Numbered from the stretch's first letter, positions 23,421-32,640 are shown. The stretch is 64,000 nt of DNA from Variovorax sp. JS1663 (GCF_002157355.1 NZ_LYMK01000023.1:1-64000); one strand, 5' to 3'. Numbers and translations: made by a program. Notes: generated by a model from the sequence alone, not told the origin.

Positions 23421-24175
23421 AGCGAGGTCTCCGAGGCGCCGCCGTCGAGCCGCAGCACCTCCGCGTTCAGGAAGCGGGCACCATCGCCTGCGAGGAAGCA
23501 GATGGCGTCGGCGATGTCCTCCACCGTGCCCAGGCGGCCCAGCGGCGTGCGCGCGATGCGCCTGGCATCGAGCTCGGCATTGCGGTGCTTGGCCGTGCCC
23601 TCGGTGGGCACCGCGCCCGGCGCGACTGCGTTCACGCGGATGTTGCGCCCGCCCAGGTCGGCGGCGGCCGCGCGCGTGATGCCCAGCACGCCGGCCTTGA
23701 TGCCGCTGTAGACCACCGAGCGCATCGGCGACTTGAAGCCGGCAATGGACGCCACGTTGACGATGGCGCCGCCGCGCTCCGGATCCATCGCCTCGGCCGC
23801 GGCCTGGATGCCCCAGATCACGGACTTGAAGCCGATCTCGACCATGCGGTCCATCACCTCGGGCGTGATCTCCTCCAGCGGCTGGTAGCGCACCCAGGCG
23901 GCGTTGTTGACCAGGATGTCGAGCCGGCCCGCCTCGCGCGCCAGTTGCAGCACCGCCTCGCGCATGCCCTCGCGGTGGGAGACGTCCCGCGGCAGCGGGA
24001 TGGCACGGCCGCCGGCGGCGCGCACGGCCGCGGCCGCTTCCTCGACGAACTCCTGCTTGAGGTCGTTGATGCCGACGGTGGCGCCCAGCCGGGCCATGGC
24101 GAGCGCGGTGGCCCGGCCGATGCCGTGGCCGGCGCCGCTGATGAAGGCCACGCGGCCTTCGAGGGATGCATTCAT
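23417..24175 (-). CDS. SDR-family NAD(P)-dependent oxidoreductase
   Basis: 252 residues. The cofactor motif GAGHGIG (residues about 15-21), LVNNAAW, and the catalytic VASIAG...YSGIKAG (Ser, Tyr-x3-Lys) are complete, and a LDGGASE end is typical. Probably acts as a hydroxyacyl or alcohol dehydrogenase in the pathway encoded by its neighbours. ATG 24175 overlaps the end of the acyl-CoA synthetase gene by 4 bp, so translation is coupled. Confidence 0.9.
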   Translation of the reverse strand: MNASLEGRVAFISGAGHGIGRATALAMARLGATVGINDLKQEFVEEAAAAVRAAGGRAIPLPRDVSHREGMREAVLQLAREAGRLDILVNNAAWVRYQPLEEITPEVMDRMVEIGFKSVIWGIQAAAEAMDPERGGAIVNVASIAGFKSPMRSVVYSGIKAGVLGITRAAAADLGGRNIRVNAVAPGAVPTEGTAKHRNAELDARRIARTPLGRLGTVEDIADAICFLAGDGARFLNAEVLRLDGGASETSL

Positions 24176-26307
24176 GGCGTGTTGCCTTTCTGGGTCGAGA
24201 CGGGAACGAGCAGCGCGTCGAGCGCGAAGGCGCCACGGCCCGCGTCGAGCACCACCAGCGGGTTGATGTCGATCTCGGCGACGCTGCCGGCATGCCGCGC
24301 GGCAAAGCGCGACAGCGCCGCCACGGCCAGGGCGGCGGCCTGCACGTCGGCCTTGGGCCTGCCACGCGCGCCGTCGAGCAGCGCGAAGGCCTTGAGCGAG
24401 CGCAGCATCGCCGTGGCCTGCGCCTCGTCGACCGGCGCGGGCTGCAGGGCCACGTCTTTCATCACCTCGGCAAAGATGCCGCCCAGGCCCACCATGACCA
24501 TGGGGCCGAACACCGGGTCCCGGGTGGTGCCGAGGATCAGCTCGGTGCCGCCTTGCACCATCTGCGCCACGAGCACGCCGGCGATGCGGGCCTGTGGCGC
24601 CTTCTGCGCCACCCGGGCCAGCAGGCCTTCGTATTCGTCGACGAGCTGGCCTTCGGAGCGCACGCCGACGACCACGCCGCCCACCTCGGTCTTGTGCGCG
24701 ATGTCGGGGGAGACGATCTTGAGCACGAGCGGAAAACCGATGTCGCGCGCCGCCGCCAGCGCCTCTTCGCGGCTGCCGGCGACGACTTCCTTCAGCACCG
24801 GCAGGCCGGCGCGGGCCAGGGCGGCCTTGGCAGCGGCTTCGGTCGCAAAGGCGTCGGCGGGCAGCGGCTCGTGCGCGGGCTCGATCGCGGCCGGCGGCGC
24901 GCCGGCATCCCGCGTGCCGAAGCGCACCAGTGCCGCGAGCGTGGCGCAGGCGGCGTCGATGCCTTCCACCACCGGGAAGCCCATCGCGTTGAGCTGTGCG
25001 CGCACCTCCTGCGGCGCGCGGGCGCACAGCAGGATGAGGCGCGAGGGATGCTCCCGCCGCACCTGAGCGAGGGCCGCGAGGAACACCTCGCGCAGCCGCG
25101 GCAGGTGGAAGGCGTTGGCGGACTGCAGCACCAGCGCATCGCAGGTGTCGTCCCCGGCGACCGCGGCCAGCACCTTGGCCAGCACTTCGGGCCGGCTGGA
25201 GACCTGCGCCGTCATGTCGACCGGGTTCGCGGGCGACGCGAAGGGCACGACCTGCAGGATGCGCTCCTGCGTCTGCGCGGCGAGCGCGGGCAGCGCCAGG
25301 CCCTGCGCGCTGGCCGCATCGGCGAGCAGCACGCCGAAGCCGCCCGACGCGGTGAGCACCGCCACCTTGTTGCCGCGGGGCACGCGCCCTGGGCCGACCA
25401 CGGCCAGGGCATGCCCCACTTCGAGCAATTGCTCGATGCTGGGCACGCGGATGGCGCCGCCCTGGCGCAGCACCGCGTCGAACACCGCGTCCGAGCAGGC
25501 CAGCGCGCCGGTGTGCGAGGCCGCGGCCGCGCTGCCCGCTTCCGACACGCCCACCTTCAGCACCACCAGCGGCTTGCCGGCCTCGCGCGCCATGGCCATG
25601 GCCTGCCGGAGCTTGGCGCCGTCGCGGCAGGTTTCCATGCAGCAGAGGATGACGGTGGTGCCCGGGTCGATCGCCAGCGAGGCGATCGCATCGGCGATGT
25701 CGACGTCGCACTCGTTGCCGGTGGTCAGCATGCGGCTGATGCCCAGGCCGCGCTCGGACGCCAGGCGCAGGGTGTAGCTGCCGAGGTTGCCGCTCTGCGA
25801 GACGATGCCGACCGGTCCGGGCGCCGGAAAGGAATGCTCCAGCGCCACGGAGAAGGTGGCGATGCACTTGTCCGGCACGCCGATCGCGCCCAGGCAGTTG
25901 GGCCCGACGACGCGCATGCCGCCGGCCCGGGCCACGCGGCCGATCTCGGCCTGCAATCGGCCGCCCGCCTCGCCCATCTCGGAGAAGCCGGCGGACAGCA
26001 CCACCGCCGCGCGCACGCCGCGTCCAGCGCAGTCCTTCACCGCGTCGAGCACGCCTTCGGGCGGCACGGCGATCACCGCGAGTTCGGGCGCCTCGGGCAG
26101 CTCGGCGATCCCTGCATAGGCCTGCAGCGATTGCACCGTGCCCGCCTTGCGGTTGATCGGGTAGATCCGGCCCGCATAGCCGTACTTCTGCAGGAACTGC
26201 AGCGGCCGGCCGCCGATCTTGGTGACGTCGTCCGAGGCCCCGAAGATCGCGATCGAGCGCGGGCTGAACAGCGCGTCGAGGCCACGCCCCACTTCCGTTG
26301 CCTGCAT
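24172..26307 (-). CDS. ADP-forming acetate/acyl-CoA synthetase, fused two-domain type
   Basis: 711 residues. The N-terminal CoA-binding domain starts LFSPRSIAIFGASDD; a succinyl-CoA-ligase-like part contains GIVSQSGNLGSYTLR and the phospho-His loop ASHTGAL; the C-terminal third is an ATP-grasp domain (GFPLVLKIVSPDIAHKTEVGG, AEIDINPLVV). The enzyme couples acyl-CoA formation to ATP hydrolysis (ADP + Pi) or runs in reverse. It probably activates the acid imported or made by this catabolic cluster. It starts one base after the hydratase stop. Confidence 0.9.
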   Translation of the reverse strand: MQATEVGRGLDALFSPRSIAIFGASDDVTKIGGRPLQFLQKYGYAGRIYPINRKAGTVQSLQAYAGIAELPEAPELAVIAVPPEGVLDAVKDCAGRGVRAAVVLSAGFSEMGEAGGRLQAEIGRVARAGGMRVVGPNCLGAIGVPDKCIATFSVALEHSFPAPGPVGIVSQSGNLGSYTLRLASERGLGISRMLTTGNECDVDIADAIASLAIDPGTTVILCCMETCRDGAKLRQAMAMAREAGKPLVVLKVGVSEAGSAAAASHTGALACSDAVFDAVLRQGGAIRVPSIEQLLEVGHALAVVGPGRVPRGNKVAVLTASGGFGVLLADAASAQGLALPALAAQTQERILQVVPFASPANPVDMTAQVSSRPEVLAKVLAAVAGDDTCDALVLQSANAFHLPRLREVFLAALAQVRREHPSRLILLCARAPQEVRAQLNAMGFPVVEGIDAACATLAALVRFGTRDAGAPPAAIEPAHEPLPADAFATEAAAKAALARAGLPVLKEVVAGSREEALAAARDIGFPLVLKIVSPDIAHKTEVGGVVVGVRSEGQLVDEYEGLLARVAQKAPQARIAGVLVAQMVQGGTELILGTTRDPVFGPMVMVGLGGIFAEVMKDVALQPAPVDEAQATAMLRSLKAFALLDGARGRPKADVQAAALAVAALSRFAARHAGSVAEIDINPLVVLDAGRGAFALDALLVPVSTQKGNTP

Positions 26308-26308
26308 G

Positions 26309-27070
26309 TCATCGCCCCTGGTAGACCGGTGGGCGCTTCTCGAGGAAGGCGCGGCGCGCCTCCTGTGCGTCCTCGGTCTTCGACAGCGCCATGGTGATGT
26401 TCTGTTCGAAGCGATAGCCGTCGCGCTGCGGCATCAGGTCCATCATGTTGGCGGCCTGCTTGGCATAGGCGATGGCCAGCGGCGCCTTGGACGCGATCTC
26501 CTGCGCGATCTGCATGGCCAGCGGCATCAGCTCCCCGGCCGGCACCACCTCGTCGAGCACGCCGCGGCGGTAGAGCTCGGCCGCGGGCACGCGCATGCCG
26601 GTGAAGAACATGCGGCGCGTGAACGACCGGCCGACCATGGTGCGCAGCATCGAGACGCCGCCGGCCAGCCCCACGTTGATCTCGGGCATGGCGAAGCTCG
26701 CGTCCTCGCTGGCCAGGAAGATGTCGCAGGCCGCCATGAGGCCGAAGCCGGCACCCAGCGCCGGCCCGTTGACGGCCGCGATCACCGGCTTGGCGCATTC
26801 GCGGATGGCGTTGCCCGTCTCGCGCGTCAGCCGGTTGTGGCCGAGGAAGTCGCCGGCCTTGTCGGGGTCGGGCCGGTCCTTGAGATCGGCGCCCGAGCAG
26901 AAGTACTTGCCGGTGCCGGTGAGGATCGCGACGCGGACGTCGCTGCGTTCGGAGATCTCGTCGAAGGCCTCGATCAGCTGGCGCCGCGTGTCGCGGGCGA
27001 GGGCGTTGACGGGCGGCCTGTCCAGGCGGACGACGGCGATGTATTCGGAGACTTCGAGGTGGACGCTCAT
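26309..27070 (-). CDS. Enoyl-CoA hydratase/isomerase family protein
   Basis: 253 residues of crotonase fold. ILTGTGKYFCSGADLKD forms the first oxyanion-hole segment, and AAVNGPALGAGFGLMAACDIFLASEDASFAMPEINVGL the second, with Glu in the PEINVGL position. It would hydrate or isomerise the enoyl-CoA made by the adjacent dehydrogenases. Overlaps the preceding dehydrogenase by 4 bp and precedes the synthetase by one base. Confidence 0.92.
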   Translation of the reverse strand: MSVHLEVSEYIAVVRLDRPPVNALARDTRRQLIEAFDEISERSDVRVAILTGTGKYFCSGADLKDRPDPDKAGDFLGHNRLTRETGNAIRECAKPVIAAVNGPALGAGFGLMAACDIFLASEDASFAMPEINVGLAGGVSMLRTMVGRSFTRRMFFTGMRVPAAELYRRGVLDEVVPAGELMPLAMQIAQEIASKAPLAIAYAKQAANMMDLMPQRDGYRFEQNITMALSKTEDAQEARRAFLEKRPPVYQGR

Positions 27071-28188
27071 CGTGCGCTCCCTGTGAGGTTGGATTGGAAA
27101 GCCGGGGCGGCGGCCTCGGCCTGCGGCCGGTGCAGCCGCGCGGTGTGCGCGAGCCGGTCGCCGTAGCGGAACTCCGAGGCGATCAGCCGTTGCGCCAGGC
27201 GGGTGGCCAGCACTTCCTCGCTCACGCCCATGCCGCCGTGCATCTGGATCGCCGCCTCCGCGCAGGCGCGGGCCGATTCCGCCAGCGACACCTTGGCCAG
27301 GCGCAGCGTGCGGCGCAGGTCGGCCGCCTTCTGCTCGTGCGCGTGGAAGCAGTGCACGACCAGGCCCTTGGCGCCGAGGTACTTCACGTACATGTCGGCC
27401 ACGCGGTGGCGCAGCACCTGGAAGGTGGAGAGCGTCACGCCGAACTGGCGCCGCTCCTTCAGGTGGCCGATGGTCTGCTGGAGCAGGGTGGCGAGCGCGG
27501 CCACGGTGTCGGTGGCGGTGAGCAGCAGCGCCGCGTCGGCCGCGGCCGCCAGCGCATCGCGCGCCGCGGCGCCACGGGCGATGCAGGCACCCGCGGGCAC
27601 CGCCAGCCGCGCGAGCCGGAAGTCCGCGCCGCGGCGGCCTTCCATGGTGCGGTAGCGCGCGGCGGGCGCGCCGATGCGTTCGGCATCGACGAGGAAGAGG
27701 CCGGTCTCGCCCTCCACCTCGGCCGGCACCAGCCAGTGCGAGGCGGGCAGCGAGAGGTCCACGCCCTGCACCGTCCCGTTCAGCTCGAAGCCGATGTCGA
27801 GGTGGCGCGCCTGCACCACCGTGTCGTCGGGCATGGAAGACAGGGCCGTCAGCGGCGCGATCTGCGCGCTGCCGTCGGCCACGGCTTCCAGCCAGCGCGT
27901 GGCCGTCTCGGGCGCGGCGGCCTGCAGCAGCAGGGGCACGATCGCGCAGCTTTCCACCACCGGCAGCTGCAGGCCCTGGCCGGCGAGGCCCTCGACGATC
28001 GAGGCCAGGTCGGCCAGCGTGCCGCCGACGCCGCCGGCTTCTTCCGCCACCAGGGTGGCGGTCCAGCCCAGTTCGCGCACCGGGTCGCCCGGCAGTTCGG
28101 CCGCGGCGGCATGGTCCTGCGCGTAGCGGCTGGCCGCATCGAGCAGCATGCCGGGGAAGAGGGAAGGAAAAGAGGACATGGTTTTCAT
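27067..28188 (-). CDS. Acyl-CoA dehydrogenase family protein, likely beta-type subunit
   Basis: 373 residues (or 370 from ATG 28179). Only the C-terminal domain is well conserved (RRQFGVTLSTFQVLRHRVADMYV, AAIQMHGGMGVSEE); the middle FAD loop is poor and no GTSE-type motif is present. This is the pattern of the less conserved partner in heteromeric acyl-CoA dehydrogenases, as in actinobacterial steroid side-chain enzymes and PimCD. The neighbouring full-length dehydrogenase (28344-29504) is the likely partner. The assignment of the pair is inferred. Confidence 0.8.
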   Translation of the reverse strand: MKTMSSFPSLFPGMLLDAASRYAQDHAAAAELPGDPVRELGWTATLVAEEAGGVGGTLADLASIVEGLAGQGLQLPVVESCAIVPLLLQAAAPETATRWLEAVADGSAQIAPLTALSSMPDDTVVQARHLDIGFELNGTVQGVDLSLPASHWLVPAEVEGETGLFLVDAERIGAPAARYRTMEGRRGADFRLARLAVPAGACIARGAAARDALAAAADAALLLTATDTVAALATLLQQTIGHLKERRQFGVTLSTFQVLRHRVADMYVKYLGAKGLVVHCFHAHEQKAADLRRTLRLAKVSLAESARACAEAAIQMHGGMGVSEEVLATRLAQRLIASEFRYGDRLAHTARLHRPQAEAAAPAFQSNLTGSAR

Positions 28189-28240
28189 CTACTCCACTGC
28201 GCTTCGCGCGGCCTGCGACGCATGAAGCTTTCACGGACAT

Positions 28241-28343
28241 TCGGGGAACACCGCGGAGCCGGCTTTGCCGGGCCGCTGGTGTTGCCCCCGGAGAGGGGGG
28301 TGGCGGACCACACGAAGTGGGGGAGCCTGGGGGAGAGCTTCAT
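28241..28343. repeat. Comamonadaceae-type GC-rich intergenic repeat, copy 1
   Basis: Within the 155-bp gap between two acyl-CoA dehydrogenase genes. The core CCGGC-TTT-GCCGG hairpin (28258-28270 region) is followed by GTGTTGCCCCCGGAGAGGGG, with a second stem (CCCCC/GGGGG), then ACGAAGTGGGGGAGCCTGGG. A degenerate second copy lies at 35848-35905. I recall similar elements between genes in Variovorax and Acidovorax genomes; function unknown. Confidence 0.6.
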
Positions 28344-29504
28344 TCAGGCTCCCAGCAGTTCGTTGGCGATCACGTTGCGCTGGACTTCGGAGGTGCCGCC
28401 GGCGATGGTGCGGGCACGGGTGAACATGTAGTTCTGGATCCAGGTCGCGGCCGGCAGGTCGTCGCCGGCCTCGGCGAGGAAGCGGTGGGCGGCATCGGGG
28501 CCGACCGCGTCGAGGGCGATGGTGGTCAGGCGCTGCGCGACGTCGGCGCAGGTCATCTTGATGGCCGAGGGCTGCACGCCCAGCGGGCGCTGGTGGATCA
28601 GGTCGTCCGTCGCCTGGGCCATCATCACGCGCGCGCCTTTCACGTCGGCCTCGCACAGCAGCAGCTTGTGGTGCAGGCCGCTGAAGTCGCGCCGGCCGGC
28701 GGCGGCCTTGGCCGCCTCGTCGACCAGGCGCGCGACCTGCCGGCGCACCAGTTCCAGCCGGGCCACGTTGGCCGGCGGCAGGCGCTCGCGTTCCAGCAGG
28801 TACTTGGCGCAGGTCCAGCCCTTGCCCACCTCGCCGACCAGGTTGTCGGCGCGCACGCGCACCTCGTCGAAGAACACCTCGTTCAGGTGGTGCCAGCCGT
28901 CGATGGTCCGGATGGGCCGCACCGTGATGCCGGGCGTGTCCATGGGCACCAGGATGAGCGAGATGCCGTCCTGCTTCTTCGCCTCGCGCGAGGTGCGAAC
29001 GAGCATGTAGATCATGCTGGCCTCGTGGGCATGCGAGGTCCAGATCTTCTGGCCGTTGATGATCCACGCGTCGCCCTCGAGGCGCGCGCTGGTGGAGAGC
29101 GAGGCCAGGTCCGAGCCCGAGCCCGGCTCGGAATAGCCCTGGCACCACCAGTCGGAGCCGTCCAGGATGCGCGGCAGGAAGCGCGCCTTCTGCTCCGGCG
29201 TGCCGAAGCGGATGATGACCGGGCCGATGTGGCCCAGGCCGTGGTGGTACAGCGGCGGGCAGTCGTTCTCGGCCATCACCTCCTCGAAGATCAGCCGTTG
29301 GCGGATGTCCCAGCCCGTGCCGCCGGCCTCGGTGGGCCAGCTCGGGGCGCCCCAACCCTTGGCGTTGAGGATCTGCTGCCAGGCCTGGTATTCGCGCTTG
29401 GTGACCTTCTGGCCCGCCGCCACCACGGCGCGGATCTCGGAAGGGCAGGACTGGCGGGCGAACTCTTCCAGTTCGCGCCGGAAGCCGGCGTAGTCGATGG
29501 ACAT
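28344..29504 (-). CDS. Acyl-CoA dehydrogenase family protein, likely alpha-type subunit
   Basis: 386 residues, full length. WWCQGYSEPGSGSDLASLST is the FAD/substrate loop, MTCADVAQRLTTIALD and the ending TIAGGTSEVQRNVIANELLG the C-terminal domain. Gly replaces the MCAD-type catalytic Glu before GTSE, which is common in this large FadE-like branch. ATG 29504 has GAGGAGA six bases upstream. Together with the second dehydrogenase downstream it may form a heterotetramer acting on a bulky acyl-CoA. Confidence 0.9.
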   Translation of the reverse strand: MSIDYAGFRRELEEFARQSCPSEIRAVVAAGQKVTKREYQAWQQILNAKGWGAPSWPTEAGGTGWDIRQRLIFEEVMAENDCPPLYHHGLGHIGPVIIRFGTPEQKARFLPRILDGSDWWCQGYSEPGSGSDLASLSTSARLEGDAWIINGQKIWTSHAHEASMIYMLVRTSREAKKQDGISLILVPMDTPGITVRPIRTIDGWHHLNEVFFDEVRVRADNLVGEVGKGWTCAKYLLERERLPPANVARLELVRRQVARLVDEAAKAAAGRRDFSGLHHKLLLCEADVKGARVMMAQATDDLIHQRPLGVQPSAIKMTCADVAQRLTTIALDAVGPDAAHRFLAEAGDDLPAATWIQNYMFTRARTIAGGTSEVQRNVIANELLGA

Positions 29505-29544
29505 CGTGTCTCCTCGTGTTGGATGGCGACGCGCTCTGGGGCTT

Positions 29545-30480
29545 TCAGCCGCGGCGCAGTTGCGTGATCAGCTCGTCGAGCGCGGCCGCTGCGGCGTCGG
29601 CGTCGCGCCGGCGCAGGCTCTGCGCGATGTTGCGGCGCAGCGGATAAAGATCGGGGCGCGCGCGCACTGGCAGCACGTGCGTCATGCGCTCGCGCAGCAC
29701 GCTGGTCATGGTCTGCGCCATCAGGTTGAGCGCGGGGTTGTGGCCCGCGGCCGCGATGGCGCGGAAGAAGCGGCTGGCCGACTCGATGCGGTGGTCGCGC
29801 GGCGCGTCCTCGGGGTGCGCCTCGATCGCATCCACCGCGGCTTCGACCTCGGCCAGCTCGGCATCGTCGCCGCGCTCGCAGGCCAGGCGCAGCAGGGTGC
29901 CGTAGAGCGTGCGGTAGGCCTCGTCGACGTCGGCGTCGCCCAGCTGGCCCTGCACCACCAGCTTGCGCAGCGATTCGGCCAGCATCATGTAGGCGCCCTT
30001 GTAGAACACCAGCGCCTGGTCGGCCGCGCCCGCGCCCATGTGGCGGACCTCGCCGATGAAGACCGTGTGGTCGCCCGCCTCGTGGCGCGCGAACACGCTG
30101 CATTCGAAGCTGGCGAGGCATTCGTCGATGAGCGGCATGTCCAAAAGGCCCGGGTGCCAGTCGATGCCCTCGAACTTGTCCTCGATCCGGCTGGAGGCGA
30201 AACGGCCGGACAGCGCGTCCTGCCGGTCCGACAGGATGTTGATCGCGAAGCGGTCCGCCTGCTGGAAGGTATCGAGCAGCCGGCTCGCATGGCGCAGGCT
30301 GAACAGCACGAGCGGCGGCTCGAGCGACACCGAGCTGAAGGAGTTGCAGGTCAGGCCGGCCGGCTTGCCGTCGGGCGTGCGCGTCGTGATGACGGCCACG
30401 CCGGTCGGGAAACACCCCAGCAGCTGCCGGAACAGCGCGGGTTCGACGGCGGGGACGGTGCGATCGGCGACTTCGGCCAT
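29545..30480 (-). CDS. Flavin reductase domain fused to an FCD-like domain
   Basis: 311 residues. Residues about 12-170 are a flavin-reductase-like domain (FRQLLGCFPTGVAVITTRTP, GLTCNSFSSVSLEPPLVLFSL, ADRFAINILSDRQ, HTVFIGEVRHM), the partner type of two-component flavin monooxygenases. Residues about 175-311 resemble the helical FCD ligand-binding domain of GntR regulators (LYGTLLRLACERGDDAELAEVE, FFRAIAAAGHNPALNLM). There is no HTH. The FCD metal-binding His appear replaced (RFFRAI instead of the usual FH, RRN instead of EH). It probably supplies reduced FMN to the adjacent luciferase-like monooxygenase, with the FCD part sensing or tethering something unknown. Confidence 0.75.
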   Translation of the reverse strand: MAEVADRTVPAVEPALFRQLLGCFPTGVAVITTRTPDGKPAGLTCNSFSSVSLEPPLVLFSLRHASRLLDTFQQADRFAINILSDRQDALSGRFASSRIEDKFEGIDWHPGLLDMPLIDECLASFECSVFARHEAGDHTVFIGEVRHMGAGAADQALVFYKGAYMMLAESLRKLVVQGQLGDADVDEAYRTLYGTLLRLACERGDDAELAEVEAAVDAIEAHPEDAPRDHRIESASRFFRAIAAAGHNPALNLMAQTMTSVLRERMTHVLPVRARPDLYPLRRNIAQSLRRRDADAAAAALDELITQLRRG

Positions 30481-30519
30481 GGCGCTTCCTTGTGCGTTCT
30501 GCTGCGGCGGCGGCGCGGC

Positions 30520-31611
30520 TCAAGCCACGGCGAGCTCGCGCTCGGCGGTGCTGGGGTGCGGCGGATCGTTGGCGATCTCCTGCTGCACGGTGGGGATGAT
30601 CACCTTGGCCCAGGTCTCGAGCTGGCGCAGCATGGTCGGATGGTCGAAGTCGCCCATCTGCGTCTGGAAGCAGTAGTGCACCGGCTTCAGCGCGCGGATC
30701 TCCTTGACCACGCGCTCGATCACGGTGTCGATGCTGCCCACCGGCAGCAGGGCCCGCATCTCGTCGAGCGTGGGCTCGCCTTCGACGATGCCCTCTTCGA
30801 CCTGGTAGTCGTCGGCGATCTGCGCGGTGCGGCGCTTCAGGCTCAGTGCCACGCGCCGCTGGTAGCGGGCGCAGTCGAGGTAGGCCTCGACCTCGGCCTT
30901 GTCGTTGCTGGCGTAGGCCGCGCGCAGCAGGCCCACCGGCACGCCGGCCGGGTCCTTGCCCTCGGCCTTCGCCACCTTGTCGATCAGGGCGCGGTGGGCA
31001 TGCATCTTCTCCACGCCGCCGTCGCCGCCCGAGACGAACACGTGGTGGCCGGACCGGACCGCGCGCGACACGAAGGCCGGGTCCACGCTGGTGATCCACA
31101 TCGGCGGCATGGGCTGCTGCACGGCGCGCTGGCTGATGGCGCTCATCGGCTGCTGGTAGAACTCGCCCTGGTAGCTGAACTTGGGCTGGCGCAGGCCCAG
31201 CTCCAGCATGTCCAGCATCTCGAAGGTGCGGCCCTTGGCGCTTTCGAGCGAGACACCGAAGCGCTCGAACTCGAAGTGCTGGTAGCCGGAGCCGATGCCC
31301 AGGTTGAGGCGGCCGTTGGACAGCTGGTCGACCATGGCCACGTCCGCGATCAGGCGAGCCGGGGTGTACAGCGGGGCGACGACAATGCCGGTACCCAACC
31401 GGATCCTGCGGGTGGCCGCGGCGCAATGCGCGATCATGGTCAGCGGCGACGAGCACATGCCGTAGTTGCTGAAGTGATGCTCCGCGTACCAGGCCGCGCC
31501 GAAGCCCAGCTCGTCCGCCAGGCGCGTCTGCTCGACGGCGTCCCGCAGGATCTGGTGGGAGGTCTTATGCTTGTTTCGCTGCTGCATCAGAATGAAGATT
31601 CCGAAATCCAT
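30520..31611 (-). CDS. LLM-class flavin-dependent monooxygenase
   Basis: 363 residues from ATG 31611 (AGGAG eight bases upstream). MDFGIFILMQQRNKHKTSHQ, GFGAAWYAEHHFSNYGMCSSP, IRLGTGIVVAPLYTPARLIADVAMVDQLSNGRLNLGIGSGY are the conserved bacterial-luciferase-like TIM-barrel segments. It uses reduced FMN and O2 on an unknown substrate. The reductase-FCD gene follows by 39 bp, and a divergent LysR gene starts 103 bp away; this is the first gene of the nine-gene run ending at 22507. Confidence 0.9.
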   Translation of the reverse strand: MDFGIFILMQQRNKHKTSHQILRDAVEQTRLADELGFGAAWYAEHHFSNYGMCSSPLTMIAHCAAATRRIRLGTGIVVAPLYTPARLIADVAMVDQLSNGRLNLGIGSGYQHFEFERFGVSLESAKGRTFEMLDMLELGLRQPKFSYQGEFYQQPMSAISQRAVQQPMPPMWITSVDPAFVSRAVRSGHHVFVSGGDGGVEKMHAHRALIDKVAKAEGKDPAGVPVGLLRAAYASNDKAEVEAYLDCARYQRRVALSLKRRTAQIADDYQVEEGIVEGEPTLDEMRALLPVGSIDTVIERVVKEIRALKPVHYCFQTQMGDFDHPTMLRQLETWAKVIIPTVQQEIANDPPHPSTAERELAVA

Positions 31612-31713
31612 GGCCGCTGCTCCTGTCGATGTGGTGTTGGCTGGGGTGAATCGTAGGAACGGCGACCGGCCGTGGCTCACCAACGTGCGCACAGCTTCTT
31701 TGCGTCTTTCGAA

Positions 31714-32640
31714 ATGAAGGCCCTCGACTCGCTGCGCATCTTCGTCACCACCCAGCGCAAGGGCAGCCTCTCGGCCGCGGCGCGCAGCCTCAGCCTGTCG
31801 CCCGCCACCATCTCGCGGCGCATCAGCGCGCTGGAGGAGGAGCTGGGCGTCCAGCTGGTGGACCGCACCAGCCGCAACCTGAAGATGACGGAGGCGGGCC
31901 AGGCCTTCCTTTCGCGCGCCGAGGTCGTGCTGGAGTCGATGGCCGAGGCCGAGCAGGCCGCGCGCAATGCGCGCCAGCGGCCGGAGGGACGCCTGCGGGT
32001 TCATTCGCGCACCCACATCGGCCTGCGCGTGGTGGCGCCGCTGCTGCCGCGCTTCGCCCAGCGCTATCCGGACATCCAGGTGGAGATCGAGCTGTCGGAG
32101 CACCCCGTCAACCTGGTGGAGCACGACTTCGACGTCGACATCCGCACCGGTGAATCGAACGATTCGGGCTTCGTCATCAAGCGACTGCTGTCCAGCGACG
32201 AGGTGCTGGTGGCCAGCCCCTCCTTCCTGAAGGTCTATGCGCGCATCAAGCACCCGACCGACCTGCCGCAGGTGCGCTGCCTCACCTACCGGCGCGAGCA
32301 GGAGGCCACCAGCTGGAAGTACATCGACGAATCGGGCGAGCAGCAGGAGCTTGCCATCCGCGGCGTGCTCAGCGCCAACAACGGCGAACTGCTGCGGCTG
32401 GCCGCGCTCGGCGGCATGGGCGTGGCGCTGCTCTCGGAGGCGACGGTGCGCGACGACCTGCAGCGCGGCGCGCTGGTGCGGCTGCTGCCGCAATACCGCT
32501 TTGCGGTGCGCGCCTACTCGAACGGCATCTTTGCCGTGTTCCGCCAGAGCCGCACGCTCCCGATGAAGGTGCGCGCTTTCGTCGACTTCGTGGCCGAGGC
32601 CCTGAAGGACGAAGAGCTTCGCGCGGGCCCTTCTTCCTAG
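31714..32640 (+). CDS. LysR-family transcriptional regulator
   Basis: 308 residues from ATG 31714. The N-terminal HTH (LDSLRIFVTTQRKGSLSAAARSLSLSPATISRRISALEEELG) and the effector domain (RLRVHSRTHIGLRVVAPLLPRFAQRYPDIQVEIELSE) are standard for the DNA-binding CrgA-like branch. Divergent from the monooxygenase operon, which it most likely activates. The stop codon overlaps the convergent SMP-30 gene by 4 bp. Confidence 0.9.
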   Translation: MKALDSLRIFVTTQRKGSLSAAARSLSLSPATISRRISALEEELGVQLVDRTSRNLKMTEAGQAFLSRAEVVLESMAEAEQAARNARQRPEGRLRVHSRTHIGLRVVAPLLPRFAQRYPDIQVEIELSEHPVNLVEHDFDVDIRTGESNDSGFVIKRLLSSDEVLVASPSFLKVYARIKHPTDLPQVRCLTYRREQEATSWKYIDESGEQQELAIRGVLSANNGELLRLAALGGMGVALLSEATVRDDLQRGALVRLLPQYRFAVRAYSNGIFAVFRQSRTLPMKVRAFVDFVAEALKDEELRAGPSS

